This document shows positions 52,984-61,537 of a DNA stretch of 64,000 nt, piece by piece. The notes below the pieces were generated by a model that did not search any database, was not told where the DNA came from, and saw nothing but the letters and a program-made list of their open reading frames with translations. The stretch is from the NCBI GenBank assembly GCA_016716905.1, contig JADJUS010000004.1, positions 248,001 to 312,000 of the forward strand. Direction: 5' to 3'. The DNA is from Acidobacteriota bacterium. Its GTDB lineage: Bacteria; Acidobacteriota; Vicinamibacteria; Vicinamibacterales; SCN-69-37. The stretch's first letter is position 1. Each line of letters opens with the position of its first letter. Both the position numbers and the translations under genes were made by a program.

Positions 52984-54105
52984 TCAGGACAGTGTCAGGA
53001 CAAACGTGCCCAGTGGGAAGGGCTTGCCGTTCACGAGCAGGTCGATGGCGTGGCGGCCGGGATGGTGCTTCCGGGTGGTGAGGTCGGCCAACTTGACGGT
53101 CACGGCGAATGGAACCGCTCCAGCGGGGCTGAGGGTCACGCGCTTGCCTTTGAACACCTTCGCGCTCGTCCCTCGGTTGGCTTTGACGTAGTGGACCTGG
53201 TAGTCGATGAGGAGGTCCTGGGCCGACTTCGCCACGCTCGTGACCGTGCATGCGCATGTGACCCGGCCACCGAGCGGCACCCGGGCCGGCCGGATCGACA
53301 CCTTGTCCACCCGGACCCGCGGCGCCCGGCCAACACCCAGAAGTGCCAGGGCGCCGGAGTGGCCCTGTTTGACCAGCGATCGAAGCGCATGACTCACAAT
53401 CCACGCCCGGTCGGGAGTGGCGCTCTTCATCCACCGCCGGCAGGTGTCAACCACTATCCCGGGATGGTCCTTGGCAATGTCGTTGAGACTGTTGGCGACC
53501 GAGCGCCGCACGTACAACTCGGGATCGTCCTTGAGCATCTCGAGCAGGGCCACGATCGGCGCCGGGTCCTTCTGAAAATGCCGAAGCCTCTGGGCCCAGG
53601 GCAGCCGGGGCCGCGACCCCTCCGAGACCAATCGGCGGACGTGGACATCTTCGTGCCTGGCCCACAGGCGCAGGCGCTCGTACGTCGCCTCAGGGTGGTG
53701 AATGAGGAATGCGCGAATGCTGAACTCCGCGCTGAATCGCTGCGTCAGCTCGCACTGCAGCTGCATGGACTCTTCGAAGTGCGCCAGGCCGTGCGCGGCC
53801 ACATACATGGTGTGCGGCAAGTATTTGAAGGGCGCCATGCCGAACGTGTCACTGCCGGCATGCCTGGGGCCGAGCGATCGTTCGAGAATCCCGGCCGCTT
53901 CGGCGAAGTCCTGCGGCAGGTGGGTGCGCATGGCCGCCGCGATGTGCGCGGCCCGTCCGGTCAGCGACAACGGCGCCAGACCTTTGAGCGCATCGGTGAC
54001 AAAACGGCGATCAGGAAACGACGGCTGCGCGCGCTTCAGATCACGCGCGATGTCGCGGATGACAGTGCCGGTGTAGAAATCGCGGAGTTCCCTCACACCC
54101 TTCAC
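52984..54105 (-). CDS. HEAT-repeat DNA alkylation repair-like protein
   Basis: This is a 373-residue protein of the AlkC/AlkD-like HEAT group. Helical repeats from about 60 to 260 include SIRAFLIHHPEATYERLRLW, HEDVHVRRLVSEGSRPRLPW and PELYVRRSVANSLNDIAKDHP. These are close to bacterial DNA alkylation repair enzymes (3-methyladenine glycosylase-like). The C-terminal 110 residues form a beta domain of unknown role, as seen in longer family members. No signal peptide. It is immediately downstream of argG on the same strand. Confidence 0.7.
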   Translation of the reverse strand: MKGVRELRDFYTGTVIRDIARDLKRAQPSFPDRRFVTDALKGLAPLSLTGRAAHIAAAMRTHLPQDFAEAAGILERSLGPRHAGSDTFGMAPFKYLPHTMYVAAHGLAHFEESMQLQCELTQRFSAEFSIRAFLIHHPEATYERLRLWARHEDVHVRRLVSEGSRPRLPWAQRLRHFQKDPAPIVALLEMLKDDPELYVRRSVANSLNDIAKDHPGIVVDTCRRWMKSATPDRAWIVSHALRSLVKQGHSGALALLGVGRAPRVRVDKVSIRPARVPLGGRVTCACTVTSVAKSAQDLLIDYQVHYVKANRGTSAKVFKGKRVTLSPAGAVPFAVTVKLADLTTRKHHPGRHAIDLLVNGKPFPLGTFVLTLS

Positions 54106-54120
54106 GGCTCGGTGACGAGG

Positions 54121-55470
54121 CTAGTCCTGATCCTTGTCCCCGGAGCCGATCTGCGGGATGGCTGATCCCGGCCCCGACGCAAGGAGACCGGTCTCCATGT
54201 AGACGCGCAGCTTGTCGCGCGTATCGGCAATGTCCAGGTTCCTCATCGTCAACTGGCCGATGCGGTCCTGCGGTGTGAACTCGCCCTGCCCGCTTTCCAT
54301 GGTCAAACGTTCGGGTTTGTAGGTGAGATTGGGGCTTTCGGTGTTGAGCAGTGAGTAGTCGTTGCCGCGGCGCAGTTCGACTGTGACTTCGCCGGTGATG
54401 GCTTTGGCCACCCAGCGCTGGGCGGTTTCGCGCAGCATCATGGATTGCGGGTCAAACCATCGGCCCTGGTACAGGAGGCGACCCAGGCGGCGGCCGTTGT
54501 CGCGATACTGCTCGATGGTGTCTTCGTTGTGGATGCCGGTCAGCAGGCGCTCGTATCCGATGAAGAGCAGGGCCATGCCGGGCGCTTCGTAGATGCCGCG
54601 GCTCTTGGCCTCGATGATCCGGTTTTCGATCTGGTCGCTCATGCCGAGGCCATGGCGGCCGCCAATCGCGTTGGCGTCGAGCATGAGCTGTACAGGGTCG
54701 CCATAGGTGATCCCGTTGAGGGATACGGGCTGTCCCTCCTCGAAGCGGATGGTCACCTGCTCCGGCTTGACCGCGACGCTCTCCTTCCACGAGGCCACGC
54801 CCATGATGGGCTCGACGATCATGATGCCCGAGTCGAGGCGCTCCAGGTCTTTCGCTTCGTGCGTGGCACCCAGCAGATTGGAATCCGTCGAGTACGCCTT
54901 CTCGGTGCTCATGCGATACGCGAAGCCCGCGCGTTGCATGTACTCCGACATCTCCTTGCGTCCGCCCAGTTCGTCGATGAAGGTCTGGTCGAGCCACGGC
55001 TTGTAGATGCGCAGGCTGGGATTCGCGAGCAGCCCGTAGCGATAGAACCGCTCGATGTCGTTGCCCTTGTAGGTGCTGCCGTCACCCCAGATATTGACGT
55101 CGTCTTCCTTCATGGCGGCCACGAGCAGCGTGCCGGTGACGGCGCGGCCGAGCGGCGTGGTGTTGAAGTACGGCACGCCGGCGGTGGTGACGTGGAAGGC
55201 GCCGCACTGCAGGGCGGCAATCCCCTCAGAGACGAGTTGCCGGCGGCAGTCCACCAGGCGCGCTTTTTCGGCGCCGTACTCAAGCGCCTTGCGGGGAATC
55301 TCGTCGTAGTCGGTCTCATCAGGCTGCCCGAGGTTCGCGGTATACGCGTAGGGCACCGCACCCTTGGCGCGCATCCAATGCAGGGCCGCGCTGGTATCGA
55401 GACCGCCCGAGAATGCGATGCCGACGTTTTCGCCGACGGGAAGGGACTGGAGGATGGTGTGTCTGGTCAT
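54121..55470 (-). CDS. argG: Argininosuccinate synthase
   Basis: This is a 449-residue enzyme of arginine biosynthesis that joins citrulline and aspartate using ATP. The ATP-pyrophosphatase loop FSGGLDTSAALHW lies at the N-terminus, and GDGSTYKGNDIERFYRYG, STDSNLLGATHEAKDLE and NRIIEAKSRGIYEAPG follow. The length and the KGNDIERF signature place it in the E. coli-type long group. ATG 55470 gives MTRHTILQSLP; the frame opens further upstream without support. It stands opposite to the oxidase operon. Confidence 0.93.
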   Translation of the reverse strand: MTRHTILQSLPVGENVGIAFSGGLDTSAALHWMRAKGAVPYAYTANLGQPDETDYDEIPRKALEYGAEKARLVDCRRQLVSEGIAALQCGAFHVTTAGVPYFNTTPLGRAVTGTLLVAAMKEDDVNIWGDGSTYKGNDIERFYRYGLLANPSLRIYKPWLDQTFIDELGGRKEMSEYMQRAGFAYRMSTEKAYSTDSNLLGATHEAKDLERLDSGIMIVEPIMGVASWKESVAVKPEQVTIRFEEGQPVSLNGITYGDPVQLMLDANAIGGRHGLGMSDQIENRIIEAKSRGIYEAPGMALLFIGYERLLTGIHNEDTIEQYRDNGRRLGRLLYQGRWFDPQSMMLRETAQRWVAKAITGEVTVELRRGNDYSLLNTESPNLTYKPERLTMESGQGEFTPQDRIGQLTMRNLDIADTRDKLRVYMETGLLASGPGSAIPQIGSGDKDQD

Positions 55471-55564
55471 GATGACAACCCGACGATCATAGCGGAATGA
55501 CGCCTGTTTTTTTGTCCGATCTGCGCTACGCTCCTGTGAGCGCAACATCTTGGAGGTCCTCACC

Positions 55565-55699
55565 ATGTCCGACGAGCCCCAGTTCGAACATCCGCGCGGC
55601 ACCATGGCCATCGTGATCATCTTCGGCGCGCTCTTCGCGCTCGGATGGCTGGCGATGTACATCTTCCGGTTCCTGGCGCTGGGGGCGCCGCAGCACTAA
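55565..55699 (+). CDS. Cytochrome c oxidase subunit IIa (ba3 type)
   Basis: This is a 44-residue single-helix protein (AIVIIFGALFALGWLAMYIFR) directly before subunits II and I, as in Thermus-type ba3 oxidases. ATG 55565 follows GGAGGTCC. It would pack beside subunit I and supply a helix lacking in the short subunit II. Confidence 0.8.
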   Translation: MSDEPQFEHPRGTMAIVIIFGALFALGWLAMYIFRFLALGAPQH

Positions 55700-55701
55700 T
55701 C

Positions 55702-56181
55702 ATGAGCGTCAACGCCTACGAACGAGTGTGGATGTGGGGTGCGGGCGGATTGATCGTGCTCTTCCTCGCGGCCATCGGCATCACTGCGGTGACTCAGGCG
55801 GTGCAGCCGCCGAGCCACATTGAAACCATCAATCCGGCCACGCTGGCCGATCATCCTGAATTCGGCGACCCGCAGGTCAAGACCACCGCTGACGGGAAAG
55901 TGGTCGTGTCCATGGTGGCCGAGATGTTCCAGTTCCGGCCCGATCCCATCGAGGTGCCCGTGAACACACCCATCACGTTTCGCATCACCGCGGCTGATGT
56001 CGTGCACGGCATGATGATTGTTGGCACCAACGCCAACGCCATGGCGATACCTGGCTATGTCAGCCAGTTCACCATCACGTTTCCCAAGGCGGGCGACTAC
56101 GACATTGCGTGTCACGAATTCTGCGGCCTGATGCACCACGCGATGGTGGGCAAGATCACCGTGAAGGGAGGCCGCCCATGA
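55702..56181 (+). CDS. Cytochrome c oxidase subunit II (ba3 type, CuA)
   Basis: This is a 159-residue subunit with one N-terminal membrane helix (GAGGLIVLFLAAIGITAV) and a cupredoxin domain. The CuA ligands are seen in ACHEFCGLMHHAM (two Cys, His, Met), with the first His in VVHGMMIV. It takes electrons from cytochrome c and passes them to subunit I. It starts two bases after subunit IIa and overlaps subunit I by four bases. Confidence 0.9.
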   Translation: MSVNAYERVWMWGAGGLIVLFLAAIGITAVTQAVQPPSHIETINPATLADHPEFGDPQVKTTADGKVVVSMVAEMFQFRPDPIEVPVNTPITFRITAADVVHGMMIVGTNANAMAIPGYVSQFTITFPKAGDYDIACHEFCGLMHHAMVGKITVKGGRP

Positions 56182-57815
56182 ACGCGCCCGCTGGTTTCGC
56201 GCGTACCGCGCCTGCACGCCTGGCCGCGGCACACCTGCTCGTGGCGGTTGCGGCATTCGGTGTGGCCGCCCTCATGGGTGTGCTGCAGGGACTCTCGATC
56301 GCTGACGTGGAGTTCCCCCTCAGGAGCGAGTCGCTGTACTACATGTTCGTGACGGCGCATGGCGTGCTGATGGCACTGGTGTTCACGACGTTCTTCATCA
56401 TGGGCCTGGGCTACGCGCTCTGCTACGCGCAGTTCGGCCGCATCGTCGGGATGAAGTCCGCGTGGTTCGCGTTCTGGCTGGCGCTCGCCGGAACCGTGGC
56501 CGCGGCGTTCACCATCCTCAACGGGCAGAGCACCGTGCTCTACACCTTTTATCCGCCCATGCAGGCTCACCCGGCGTTTTACATCGGCGCAACGCTGCTG
56601 GTGATTGGTTCGTGGATTTGGGGCGGCGTGACGATTGCGAGCTACCGCTCGTGGAAGAAGGACCATCCCGGTACGCCGGCGCCCATGGCGATGCACGGCA
56701 TGCTCGCCACGATCGTGGTCTGGTATCTCGCCACCTCGGGCCTGGCCTGGGAAGTGTTGTTCATGTTGATCCCATGGTCGCTCGGATGGGTGGCGACCAT
56801 CGATCCTGTGATTGCCCGGACACTGTTCTGGTGGTTCGGACATCCGCTCGTGTACTTCTGGCTCATGCCGGCCTACGTTCTTTGGTACACCGTCATGCCC
56901 CGCATCGCAGGGGGCCGGCTCTTCAGTGATCAACTGGCGCGGATGGTGTTCATCCTGTTCGTGATCCTCTCAACGCCGGTCGGGTTTCACCACCAGTTTG
57001 CCGACCCCGGGATCAGCGCGGGCTGGAAGTTCGTGCATACGATCACCACGTTCGCCATCCTGTTTCCCAGTTTCGTGACCGCGTTCACCGTGATCGCGTC
57101 TCTTGAAGTGGCGGGCCGTATGAAGGGGGCGAAGGGGCTGTTTGACTGGATCGGCCGCCTGCCGTGGTCAGATCCGTTTTTTGCTGCCATGGCGCTCGCC
57201 ATCCTCTCGTTTGCGTTTGGCGGATTCGGCGGCGCTATCAACGCGGCGTACGGCATGAACGCCATGGTGCACAACACGGCGTGGATCATGGGCCACTTCC
57301 ATGTGACGCTCGGCACCACGTCGGCGCTGACGTTCATGGGCGCGATGTACTGGCTGATGCCGCGCCTGCTGGGTCGCGAACTCAGGCTCGTTGCGCTTGC
57401 GCGCATCCAGCCGTGGTTGTGGTTCATCGGGATGGGAATCTTCAGCACCAGCTTCCACATCGCAGGCTTGCGCGGCCTGCCGCGTCGCGTCTACAGCGCG
57501 TCGCTCGCAGGAGACCAGGGCGCCGCGTGGTCGGGGCTGGCCACCATGGGCGCCATCGGAGGCGTCGTGTTGTTCCTGAGCGCCATGGCGTTCGTCGCAG
57601 TCGTGGTGGCGACGTGGACAGCCGGCCGCAAGATCGATGGGCCCGCATTCGAATTCGCAGTGCCCCTCGAACCAGTCACGTCTCTCGGCGTCTGGGACCG
57701 TCTCGGCATGTGGACCATCGTCGGCATCGTCTTCGTGATCCTGGCCTACGCGTATCCACTCGCGACGCTCATCATGACGCCACGATTCGGGTCACCCCCG
57801 TTTCAACCATTCTAG
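56178..57815 (+). CDS. Cytochrome c oxidase subunit I (ba3 type, B-family heme-copper oxidase)
   Basis: This is a 545-residue heme-copper oxidase core with more than 12 membrane segments. Copper and heme ligands are in place: WWFGHPLVYFWLMPAY (His and cross-linked Tyr), STPVGFHHQFADPG (two His), and WIMGHFHVTLG (heme His pair), with low-spin heme His in FVTAHGVLMALV. The sequence belongs to the B/ba3 type rather than aa3, consistent with the IIa gene. It reduces oxygen to water and pumps protons. Assembly genes are not adjacent. Confidence 0.92.
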   Translation: MNAPAGFARTAPARLAAAHLLVAVAAFGVAALMGVLQGLSIADVEFPLRSESLYYMFVTAHGVLMALVFTTFFIMGLGYALCYAQFGRIVGMKSAWFAFWLALAGTVAAAFTILNGQSTVLYTFYPPMQAHPAFYIGATLLVIGSWIWGGVTIASYRSWKKDHPGTPAPMAMHGMLATIVVWYLATSGLAWEVLFMLIPWSLGWVATIDPVIARTLFWWFGHPLVYFWLMPAYVLWYTVMPRIAGGRLFSDQLARMVFILFVILSTPVGFHHQFADPGISAGWKFVHTITTFAILFPSFVTAFTVIASLEVAGRMKGAKGLFDWIGRLPWSDPFFAAMALAILSFAFGGFGGAINAAYGMNAMVHNTAWIMGHFHVTLGTTSALTFMGAMYWLMPRLLGRELRLVALARIQPWLWFIGMGIFSTSFHIAGLRGLPRRVYSASLAGDQGAAWSGLATMGAIGGVVLFLSAMAFVAVVVATWTAGRKIDGPAFEFAVPLEPVTSLGVWDRLGMWTIVGIVFVILAYAYPLATLIMTPRFGSPPFQPF

Positions 57816-57890
57816 AGAATCAGCCATTGCCCCATTGGCTCATTTCGCGAGTGTCCGCACTTGGCCAGTGGGCGGTGCTAGACTCCGCCC

Positions 57891-58250
57891 ATGCAGGCTC
57901 ACCACAACGAGCGCGAACTGGCGGATTTCATCCGTCACGGAGCTGAACGGCGGCCGGATCAGGCGTTTGGCGAGTATTACTCCGGCAAGACCGCGTCATG
58001 CGCGCTGGGCGCGGCGTACGAGGCGATGTACCGCCTGCCGGCTGAGCCGGGCAAGTCTCACCCGACACGCGACCTCGACTGGTTTTTCGACTGCCTGGAC
58101 CGCGTGAAGCCGTGCCCGCATGAAGGCTGCAAGAAGCGCATCTTCCTGGCGGCGCTGCTGGTGCATCTCAATGACGACCATCGGTGGTCGCGCGAGCAAA
58201 TCGCGCTGTGGCTCGAGACGATTAACGGGATCTCGAAGCCGGTCGCGTAG
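57891..58250 (+). CDS. Conserved small protein of unknown function with Cys/His cluster
   Basis: This is a 119-residue protein without signal peptide. The C-terminal half has C-x4-C plus two His (PCPHEGCKK, LVHLNDDHRWSREQIALWLE), which could bind zinc, and an acidic, helical N-terminus. No family recognised. ATG 57891 is used. It stands alone between the oxidase operon and ada. Confidence 0.5.
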   Translation: MQAHHNERELADFIRHGAERRPDQAFGEYYSGKTASCALGAAYEAMYRLPAEPGKSHPTRDLDWFFDCLDRVKPCPHEGCKKRIFLAALLVHLNDDHRWSREQIALWLETINGISKPVA

Positions 58251-58309
58251 AGCCGCCACAAATTAGGTGTCGTTTTTCCGGTGGCGGGGTCCGCCGGTGC
58301 GGACCGACA

Positions 58310-59398
58310 ATGTCGGACATGGACGCCACAGAGTTTCCCCTGCTTGATTTGCCGTTGCCACCACGCCGCGAGATGGAGCGTGCATTTCTTCACGGCGACG
58401 CCTCGTACGACGGCGTGTTTTATACGGGCGTCCGCACCACCGGTATCTTCTGCCGTCCGTCATGCTCCGCGAAGAAGCCCCGAATCGAAAATATCGAATT
58501 CTTCGGTACGGTGAAGGAAGTGCTGTTCGCGGGGTATCGCGCGTGCCTGAAGTGCCGTCCGCTCGAGGGCGGGGACGACCATCCAGCGTGGCTGGCCGCA
58601 CTGATGGCTCGGATCGAGTCTGACCCGGGAGAACGGATTCGCGAGGCGGATCTGAGGGCGATGGGACTTGACCCGGCCCGAGTCCGCCGCTACTTCGCGA
58701 CCCGATACGGCCTGACGTTCCAGGCCTACTGCCGGGCAAGGAGGCTGGCGCACGCGCTCGATTCGATCAAACACGGCGGCACCGTGGATGACGCGGTGTT
58801 TGACGCGGGATACGAATCACATTCGGGATTTCGCGATGCGTTCGCGAAGGCCTTCGGGGCCACACCCGGCGATGCCACCCAGTCCGGTGTGGTGCATCTT
58901 GGATGGATCGACACACCACTGGGACCGATGATTGCCGGCGCGTCTGACGCGGGTGTCGTGCTCCTGGAATTTACCGACCGACGGATGCTCGAGGCCCAGC
59001 TGGCAACCGTCCGCCGCCGATTCGTGGCCGGGCTCGTGCCGTCCGACCACCCGCACCTGACCCTGCTGCGTACTGAACTGGCCGCGTACTTCGCCGGTAC
59101 TCTCGAAATGTTCACGGTTCCGGTCGTGGCGCCAGGCACGCCGTTCGAGGAGCGCGTGTGGGCCGAGTTGCTGGAGATTCCGTACGGCGAGACTCGCTCT
59201 TACGAGGACGTCGCCGTGGCCCTGGGCAACCGGGCGGCTGTGCGCGCGGTGGGGCGGGCCAACGGACTCAACCGGATCGCCATCGTGATCCCCTGCCACC
59301 GCGTAGTCAACAAGAGTGGCGAGCTGGGCGGATATGGTGGCGGCCTGTGGCGCAAACGCCGGCTGCTGCATCTCGAGCGCGGCAAAGTGAGCGCCTAG
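58310..59398 (+). CDS. ada: Bifunctional Ada regulator/O6-methylguanine-DNA methyltransferase
   Basis: This is a 362-residue Ada protein. The N-terminal Zn domain has C48, C52, C79 and C82 (GIFCRPSC, ACLKC); C48 is the phosphotriester acceptor. An AraC-type helix-turn-helix follows (about 100-185, QAYCRARRLAHALDSIKHGG, DAGYESHSGFRDAF), then the methyltransferase domain ending in IPCHRVVNKSGELGGYGGG with the acceptor Cys. It repairs alkylated DNA and activates its own gene and repair genes when methylated. It stops at TAG in front of a terminator-like palindrome. Confidence 0.94.
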   Translation: MSDMDATEFPLLDLPLPPRREMERAFLHGDASYDGVFYTGVRTTGIFCRPSCSAKKPRIENIEFFGTVKEVLFAGYRACLKCRPLEGGDDHPAWLAALMARIESDPGERIREADLRAMGLDPARVRRYFATRYGLTFQAYCRARRLAHALDSIKHGGTVDDAVFDAGYESHSGFRDAFAKAFGATPGDATQSGVVHLGWIDTPLGPMIAGASDAGVVLLEFTDRRMLEAQLATVRRRFVAGLVPSDHPHLTLLRTELAAYFAGTLEMFTVPVVAPGTPFEERVWAELLEIPYGETRSYEDVAVALGNRAAVRAVGRANGLNRIAIVIPCHRVVNKSGELGGYGGGLWRKRRLLHLERGKVSA

Positions 59399-59460
59399 AA
59401 AACGACCTCAGAGGTCGTTTCGCCAGTGCCCCCACGAAACGACCTCTGAGGTCGTTTTCC
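59399..59460. terminator. Bidirectional terminator, family C palindromes
   Basis: AAAACGACCTCAGAGGTCGTTT (split as arms AAAACGACCTC and GAGGTCGTTT) and AAACGACCTC-TGAGGTCGTTTT form single and combined hairpins with A- and T-runs outside. They separate convergent ada and the HTH-cupin gene, the same arrangement as at 1616-1680. Confidence 0.75.
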
Positions 59461-59461
59461 T

Positions 59462-60045
59462 TCACGCCGTGGTGACGACGACGGCGGATGTGGGTGTGCG
59501 GCCCGTGCGCCGGTAGGCGTGCGGACGTCCGGAGTCGAAATACATCGAGTCGCCCGCCTTGAGCTCGTGGTCAACGCCTTCGTACGTCACAGCCATCTGT
59601 CCCTGTAACACGTAGAGCACCTCCGCGCCGGAGTGGGAATGTGGCGGCACCGAGCCGGCCTCTACCGGTTCAAACTCCACCAAGTACGCGTTCATCTTGC
59701 GCTCCGGCGCAGGATAGTCGAGGCACTCAAACGAGTAGGACGACCGGCCTTCCGGGCGTTCGGGAAACCGGACCCGATCGGCTTTCCGGACCACGGCGAT
59801 GGTGGGCTTGTCGCGAGCCTCGGTAAAGAAATACTCAAGCCCCACGCCGAAGACCAGCGGATCCTCAGCAGGGTCGGCAGCGTGGGGAACAGCCGGCCAC
59901 GTTCGATCTTCGAGAGCAGCGCGGCTGACAACGCCGTGTGTTTGCCCAACTCGACCAGGCCCATCTTCTTCTTGAGGCGCAGGACGCGGAGTTTTGGACC
60001 GATCTCGTAGCGTTCCAGTCCTTCGGTCAGTGTGGCAGACAACAT
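59462..60045 (-). CDS. XRE-type HTH regulator with cupin domain, frameshifted
   Basis: The N-terminal Xre helix-turn-helix (IGPKLRVLRLKKKMGLVELGKHT, ALLSKIERGRLFPTLPTLLRI) is in one frame. The cupin sensor domain (VEAGSVPPHSHSGAEVLYVLQG, KAGDSMYFDSGRPHAYR) is in another. Adding one base near 59858-59862 joins them. Such regulators control genes for small-ligand metabolism or stress. ATG 60045 gives MLSATLTEGLERYE. It is divergent to the fasciclin gene, with a 170-base gap. Confidence 0.82.
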
Positions 60046-60215
60046 GGGTGCACCTTGTTTTCTCTTCAGTTACAGAACCGCGCGTAACTTTCACAGCATT
60101 CACTCGACTTCGCTCCGAGCGTCATCCGTGTCGCACGAGTTAAACGTATTTAACCTACGATGAAACGGCGATGACTGCAAGCCGCAGTCAAACGTAAGCA
60201 TCAGGAGCAAAGATT

Positions 60216-60719
60216 ATGAAGACACAGTTCGTTCGGTTGGCAGTGGCCGCAGTTGCGGCAGTGGCGTTGGTGGCGGGTTCCACGGTGGCGAAGGCGCAGC
60301 AGCCCAAGGACATCGTTGACACCGCGGTGGCGGCCGGTTCGTTCAAGACCCTGGCGGCGGCTCTTCAGGCCGCGGGCCTGATCGAGACCCTGAAAGGCAC
60401 GGGACCGTTCACGGTGTTCGCGCCGACCGACGCGGCGTTCGCAAAGCTGCCGAAGGGCACGGTTGAGGACCTCCTCAAGCCCGAGAACAAGGCGAAGCTG
60501 ATCGCGATTCTCACCTATCACGTGGTGCCGGGCTCGGTCATGGCCGCACAGGTGGTCACGATGAACGGCAAAGAGGCCAAGACGGTCAACGGCCAGTCGG
60601 TGAAGATTGTGGTCAAGGGCGGCACCGTGACCGTTGACGGCGCGAAAGTCGTGACCACCGACATCAAGGCGTCCAACGGCGTCATTCACGTGATCGACTC
60701 GGTCATTCTCCCGAAGTAG
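60216..60719 (+). CDS. Secreted fasciclin (FAS1) domain protein
   Basis: This is a 167-residue secreted protein with a signal peptide (1-28, LAVAAVAAVALVAGSTVAKA) and one FAS1 domain. H1/H2-type boxes are clear: GPFTVFAPTDAAFAKLP and LIAILTYHVVPGSV, ending with NGVIHVIDSVILP. FAS1 proteins mediate adhesion or extracellular binding. AGGAGC lies upstream of ATG 60216. A 9-bp repeat and a strong terminator follow the stop. Confidence 0.92.
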   Translation: MKTQFVRLAVAAVAAVALVAGSTVAKAQQPKDIVDTAVAAGSFKTLAAALQAAGLIETLKGTGPFTVFAPTDAAFAKLPKGTVEDLLKPENKAKLIAILTYHVVPGSVMAAQVVTMNGKEAKTVNGQSVKIVVKGGTVTVDGAKVVTTDIKASNGVIHVIDSVILPK

Positions 60720-60725
60720 GAAGTA

Positions 60726-60757
60726 GGAACTGGGGAACTGGGGAACTGGGGAACTGG
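60726..60757 (+). repeat. 9-bp GGAACTGGG tandem array
   Basis: Four near-identical 9-bp units of GGAACTGGG type directly after the fasciclin gene. Their complement CAGTTCCCC resembles the dnaX minisatellite unit and the arrays beside the IS element. Confidence 0.8.
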
Positions 60758-60758
60758 G

Positions 60759-60795
60759 GGCGGGCGGGGAGTTACTCCCGCCCGCCTCGTTTTTT
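60759..60795 (+). terminator. Intrinsic terminator after the fasciclin gene
   Basis: GGCGGGCGGG pairs with CCCGCCCGCC over a short loop and is followed by CTCG and six T (60790-60795). This is the strongest terminator in the window. Confidence 0.88.
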
Positions 60796-60824
60796 GTCGG
60801 GGTATCATCGGGCCGGAGGCGCTC

Positions 60825-61046
60825 GTGGTATCGCGGATCTTCGTCATCATCCTCGCGCTTGGCGCAGCGGCGTATCGATTCAGCACGGGCGCGGTGCTCG
60901 AGTCGATTGGCCTCGCGGGGCTCGCATCCGGGCTGCTCTTTCTTCGCGCTGCCGAACGCCGGCCCCCACTCCGCCGGTACGCGTATCTCAGCTTCCTCGT
61001 GACGGCCGGCATCATGGCCTACGTCATGTACAGGAATTCCCGCTGA
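60825..61046 (+). CDS. Small two-helix membrane protein
   Basis: This is a 73-residue protein with a GTG start and two to three hydrophobic segments (IFVIILALGAAAY, GLAGLASGLLFLRAA, AYLSFLVTAGIMAYVMY) with positive loops. No known family. Its TGA overlaps the ATG of the VOC gene by one base, so the two are probably coupled. Confidence 0.55.
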   Translation: MVSRIFVIILALGAAAYRFSTGAVLESIGLAGLASGLLFLRAAERRPPLRRYAYLSFLVTAGIMAYVMYRNSR

Positions 61047-61537
61047 TGGCAACTCACAACCCTCCCATCGATGCCGGCGTCAGAATCGGCCATGTGCACT
61101 TGAAAGTGGCCGACCTGGATCGGGCCCTCGCCTTTTACTGCGGGGTGCTGGGTTTCGAACTGGTGATGCGCTACGGCCCGGGTGCGGCGTTTATCGCCGC
61201 CGGTGACTATCACCATCACATCGGCCTGAATACCTGGGAGAGCCTCGGTGGCCAACCCCCGGCCCCGGGCTCCACAGGCCTGTATCACCTGGCCATTCTC
61301 TATCCGACCCGCGCGCTGCTGGCCGATGCCCTTCGCCGCCTGCAGGCGGCCGGCATTCCGCTTGATGGAGCCGCCGATCACGGCGTCAGCGAGGCACTCT
61401 ATCTTCGCGATCCCGACGACAACGGCGTCGAGTTGTACTGGGACCGTCCCCGCGACAAGTGGCCCCTGGACGATCAAGGGAAGTTGACGATGTTCACGCG
61501 TGCGCTCGATGTACGCGGCCTGCAGGCGGAAGGGTGA
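61046..61537 (+). CDS. VOC family (glyoxalase/dioxygenase-like) protein
   Basis: This is a 163-residue vicinal-oxygen-chelate protein. Two beta-alpha-beta-beta-beta modules carry metal-ligand type residues: IGHVHLKVADLDRALAFYCGVLGFE (first His), TGLYHLAILYPTR (second His) and DPDDNGVELYWDR (Glu). Substrate class unknown: relatives include ring-cleaving dioxygenases (extradiol) and resistance proteins. It overlaps the outer-membrane protein gene by four bases. Confidence 0.87.
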   Translation: MATHNPPIDAGVRIGHVHLKVADLDRALAFYCGVLGFELVMRYGPGAAFIAAGDYHHHIGLNTWESLGGQPPAPGSTGLYHLAILYPTRALLADALRRLQAAGIPLDGAADHGVSEALYLRDPDDNGVELYWDRPRDKWPLDDQGKLTMFTRALDVRGLQAEG